Position numbers and translations under genes: made by a program. From Petrolisthes cinctipes (lineage: Eukaryota > Arthropoda > Malacostraca > Decapoda > Porcellanidae), in contig JAWQEG010001359.1 of NCBI GenBank assembly GCA_033782935.1, positions 620,001-684,000 of the forward strand: a stretch of 64,000 nucleotides of DNA, in the 5' to 3' direction. Below, one piece after another: positions 60,595 through 64,000 of the stretch. The notes beneath the pieces are model-generated. The model was not told the origin of the DNA, searched no databases, and saw nothing but the letters and a program-made list of their open reading frames with translations. Each line of letters opens with the position of its first letter. Positions within the stretch are counted from its first letter, which is position 1.

Positions 60595-63541
60595 CTAAAT
60601 ATCGAATTTTCGGGAGTTTTGGGCCTTAATTTGAGATATCGACTTTTTGGCACCTAAAAGATCGATTTTTAGCATGTTTTTAGCCTATATTGTGAAAATA
60701 TTCTAGCACTGAGTAGGCATGTACAGATTGCTTCTGGGACCCCAAAATATTGAATTTTCGGGTGTTTTGAGCCTGAATTCGAGATATAAACGGGTACAGA
60801 TGATACATGCACACAATGACTTTGGGCATCTCAAATATAGATTTTCAGCATGTTTTGAGCATGTATTTTGAAAATACTCTAACACGGAGTAGGCATGTAC
60901 AGATCGCTTCTGGGACCCCAAAATATTGAATTTTCGGGTGTTTTGAGCCTGAATTTGAGATATAAACGGGTACTGAAGATGCATGCACATATCGACTTTT
61001 TGGCACCTAAAACATCGATTTTAAGTATGTTTTGGGCCTGTATTTTGAAAATACTCTAACACTGAGTAGGCATGTACAGATCGCTTCTGGGACCCCTAAA
61101 TATAGAATTTTCGGTTGTTTTGGGCCTTAATTTGAGATATCGACTTTTTGGCACCTACAATATCGATTTCAGCATGTTTTTAGCCTATATTTTGAAAATA
61201 TTCTAGCACTGACTAGGCATGTACGGATTGCTTCTGGGACCCCAAAATATTGAATTTTCGTGTGTTTAGGGCTAGAATTTAAGATATAAACGGGTACAGA
61301 AGATGCATGCACATATCGACTTTTAGGCACCTAAAAGATCGATTTTCAGTATGTTTTTGGCCTGTATTTTGAAAATACTCTAACACGGAGTAGGCATGTA
61401 CATATCGCTTCTGGGACCCCTAAATATCGAATTTTCGGGTGTTTTGGGACTGAATTTGAGATATCGACTTTTTGGCACCTAAAAGATCGATTTTTAGCAT
61501 GTTTTTAGCCTATATTTTGAAAATATTCTAGCACTGAGTAGGCATGTACAGATTTCTTCTGGGACCCCCAAATATTGAATTTTCGGGTGTTTTGTGACTG
61601 CATTTGAGATATAAATGGGTGCAGAAGATACATGCACATATTGACTTTGGGCATCTAAAATATCGATTTTCAGCATGTTTTGGGCAGGTATTTTGAAAAT
61701 ACTCTAACACGGAGTAGGCATGTACAGATCGCTTCTGGGACCCCAAAATATCGAATTTTCGGGTGTTTTGAGCCTGAATTTGAGATATAAATTGGTACTG
61801 AAGATGCATGCACATATCGACTTTTGGGCACCTAAAACATCGATTTTGAGCATGTTTTGGGCCTGTATTTTGTAAATACTCTAACACGGAGTAGGCATGT
61901 ACAGATCGCTTCTGGGACCCCTAAATATCGAATTTTCGGGTGTTTTGGGACTGAATTTGAGATATCGACTTTTTGGCACCTAAAAGATCGATTTTTAGCA
62001 TGTTTTTAGTCTATATTTTGAAAATATTCTAGCACTGAGTAGGCATGTACAGATTTCTTCTGGGACCCCCAAATATCGAATTTTTGGGTGTTTTGAGCCT
62101 GAATTTGAGATATAAACGAGTACAGAAGATGCATGCACATATCGACTTTAGGGCACCTAAAATATCGATTTTGAGCATGTTTTGTGCCTATATTTTGAAC
62201 ACATTCTAGCACTGAGTAGGCATGTACAGATCGCTTCTGGGACCCCAAAATATCGAATTTTCGGGTGTTTTGAGCCTGAATTTGAGATATAAACGGGTAC
62301 AGAAGATGCATGCACATATCGACTTTTGGGCACCTAAAATATCGATTTTGAGCATGTTTTGAGCCTATATTTTGAAAACATTCTAGCACTGAGTAGGCAT
62401 GTACAGATCGCTTCTGGGACACCAAAATATCGAATTTTCGGGTGTTTTGGGCCTGAATTTGAGATATCGCCTTTACGCACCTAAAATATCGATTTTGAGC
62501 ATGTTTTGAGCCTATATTTTGAAAATATTCTAGCACTGAGTAGGCATGTACAGATCGCTTCTGGGACCCCAAAATATCGAATTTTCGGGAGTTTAGGGCC
62601 AGAATTTGAGATATAAACGGGTACAGAAGATGCATGCACATATCGACTTTTGAGCACCTAAAAGATCGATTTTCAGTATGTTTTTGGCTTGTATTTTGAA
62701 AATACTCTAACACGGAGTAGGAATGTACAGATCGCTTCTGGGACCCCTAAATATCGAAGTTTCGGGTGTTTTAAGACTGAATTTGAGATATCGACTTTTT
62801 GGCACCTAAAATATCGATTTTTAGCATGTTTTTAGCCTATATTTTGAAAATATTCTAGCACTGAGTAGGCATGTACAGATCGCTTCTGGGACCCCAAAAT
62901 ATCGAATTTTCGGGTGTTTTGAGCTTGAATTTGAGATATAAACGAGTACAGAAGATACATGCACATATCGACTTTTAGGCACCAAAAATATCGATTATGA
63001 GCATGTTTTGAGCCTATATTTCGAAAACATTCTAGCACTGAGTAGGCTTGTACAGATCGCTTCTGGGACCCCAAAATATCGAATTTTCGGTTGTTTAGGG
63101 CAAGAATTTGAGATATAAACGGGTACAGAAGATGCATGCACATATCTACTTTTGGGCACCTAAAAGATCGATTTTCAGTATGTTTTTGGCCTGTATTTTA
63201 AAAATACTCTAACACGGAGTAGGCATGTACAGATCGCATCTTGGACCCCTAAATATCGAATTTTCGGGTGTTTTGGGCCTTAATTTGAAATATCGACTTT
63301 TTGGCAACTAAAATATCGATTTTTAGCATGTTTTTAGCCTATATTTTGAAAATATTCTAGCACTGAGTAGGCATGTACAGATTGCTTCTGGGACCCCAAA
63401 ATATTGAATTTTCGGGTGTTTTGAGCCTGAATTCGAGATATAAACAGGTACAGAAGATAAATGCACATATTTACTTTGGGCATCTAAAATATCGATTTTG
63501 AGCCTGTTTTGGGCCTGTATTTTGAAAATACTCTAACACGG
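60595..63541 (+). repeat. Diverged satellite mosaic with weak 501-bp trimers
   Basis: Mostly S2-L and S2-L-L modules. The S2 monomers at about 61389-61536 and 61890-62037 are 501 bp apart and share 'cacctaaaagatcg' and 'acagatttcttctggg'. Private changes include 'atcgatttcagcatg' (61162, bases lost) and 'cattctagcactgagtagg' after 'gaacac' (62199). No non-satellite sequence. Confidence 0.78.
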
Positions 63542-63835
63542 AGTAGGCATGTACAGATCGCTTCTGGGACCCGAAAATATCGAATTTTCGGGTGTTTTGG
63601 GCCTGAATTTGAGATATCGCCTTTACGCACATAAAATATCGATTTATAGCATGTTTTGAGCCTATATTTTGAAAGTATTCTCGCACTGAGTAGGCATGTA
63701 CAGATTGCTTCTGGGACCCCTAAATATCGAATTTTCGGGTGTTTTGGGCCTTAATTTGAGATATTGCCTTTACGCGCCTAAAATATCGATTTTTAGCATG
63801 TTTTGAGCCTATATTTTGAAAATATTCTAGCACTG
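63542..63835 (+). repeat. Second adjacent pair of short monomers (147 + 147 bp)
   Basis: Two S1 monomers follow each other: the first with 'acgcacataaaatatcg' and 'tatagcatg', the second with 'gatattgcctttacgcgcc'. With the pair at 42418, these are the only adjacent short monomers I found. Confidence 0.85.
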
Positions 63836-64000
63836 AGTAGGCATGTACATATCGCTTCTGAGACCCCAAAATGTCGAATTTTCGGGTGTTTTGAGCCTGA
63901 ATTTGAGATATAAACGAGTACAGAAGTTGCATGAACATATTGACTTTTGGGCACCTAAAACATCGATTTTGAGCATGTTTTGAGCCTATATTTTGAAAAC
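63836..64000 (+). repeat. Long monomer cut by the window end
   Basis: A long monomer with 'gaagttgcatgaacatattg' and 'aaaacatcg' that continues to the last base. The array therefore extends beyond the window. Confidence 0.85.

Larger units (their letters stand above)
1..64000 (+). repeat. Satellite DNA array, head-to-tail, about 385 monomers
   Basis: The whole window is a tandem array of one satellite family. Almost every monomer carries the landmark 'agtaggcatgtacagat' (variants gagcagg, gagttgg, gagtaag) at intervals of 147-148 or 175-178 bp. All monomers read in the same direction; I found no inverted block, no transposon and no unique spacer. From HOR averages of about 165 bp per monomer on the left and more on the L-rich right, I estimate 380-390 monomers. 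G+C is about 39%. Such arrays lie in eukaryotic heterochromatin, often at centromeres; location and species cannot be read from the sequence. I do not recognise the family. Both window ends lie inside the array, so its true length is unknown. Confidence 0.98.

Noticed and set aside
1..64000. CRISPR array
   Set aside because: Regular spacing is present, but the 'spacers' are themselves repeated and the unit is 147-177 bp, far longer than a CRISPR repeat-spacer unit.
1..64000. rRNA, 5S or tRNA gene cluster
   Set aside because: No recognisable tRNA boxes or rRNA conserved segments in the monomer, and a 147-177-bp unit is too short for 5S genes with spacers.
1..64000. Telomeric or simple-sequence repeat tracts
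   Set aside because: No run of TTAGGG, TTTAGGG or other short motifs was seen. Sequences such as 'gtttagggcc' are single occurrences inside monomers.

Overview
The window is one uninterrupted head-to-tail satellite DNA array. I found no protein-coding gene, RNA gene, transposable element, CRISPR array or unique sequence anywhere in the 64 kb. This is eukaryotic heterochromatic DNA of the kind found at centromeres, pericentromeres or large heterochromatic blocks. I do not recognise the family and cannot name the species. Monomer lengths near 147 and 177 bp, together with higher-order structure, would suit a centromeric array in a plant or animal, but the sequence alone does not prove a centromere. 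Base composition is about 61% A+T (69 G+C in one 177-bp monomer counted by hand).

The array has four levels of organisation. (1) An ancestral unit of about 88-89 bp: the two halves of the long monomer are diverged copies of each other. (2) Two monomer forms: long L (176-177 bp) and short S (147-148 bp). S equals L minus 29 bp, removed between two ATAT direct repeats. (3) Modules: one S followed by one L (D, about 323 bp) or by two L (T, about 500 bp). (4) Higher-order repeats (HORs) made of these modules. By hand I resolve periods of 3416, 1500, 1325, 3633, 3617, 2647, 824, 3627, 1425 and 504 bp, each confined to its own part of the window.

Layout (approximate): 1-7.56 kb HOR-A (3416 bp, with a fused 294-bp monomer); 7.57-9.73 kb a block that recurs 13,700 bp downstream at 21.27-23.43 kb; 8.8-11.65 kb a 1500-bp HOR; 12.54-18.65 kb HOR-B (3633 bp, with a nested 1325-bp duplication); 19.8-24.75 kb HOR-C (3617-bp offset); 23.74-29.37 kb HOR-D (2647 bp); 29.9-32.65 kb HOR-E (824 bp, three nearly identical copies); 32.65-about 43.4 kb HOR-F (3627 bp, with a nested 499-bp duplication); 43.0-54 kb a domain with runs of four to six L monomers, holding HOR-G (1425 bp) and HOR-H (504 bp x 3); 54-64 kb a more diverged mosaic with only weak local duplications.

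Nothing here acts as a gene set. The biology lies in how the array evolved (unequal exchange, conversion-like monomer swaps, two out-of-register joints) and possibly in chromatin. S is exactly one nucleosome core in length, L is close to one nucleosome repeat, and A/T tracts recur every 10-13 bp. Many stop-free stretches exist on the minus strand, up to 265 codons, but they follow from monomer lengths divisible by three and are not genes. All counts were made by eye from a 'agtagg'-type landmark in each monomer, so boundaries may be off by tens of bases.
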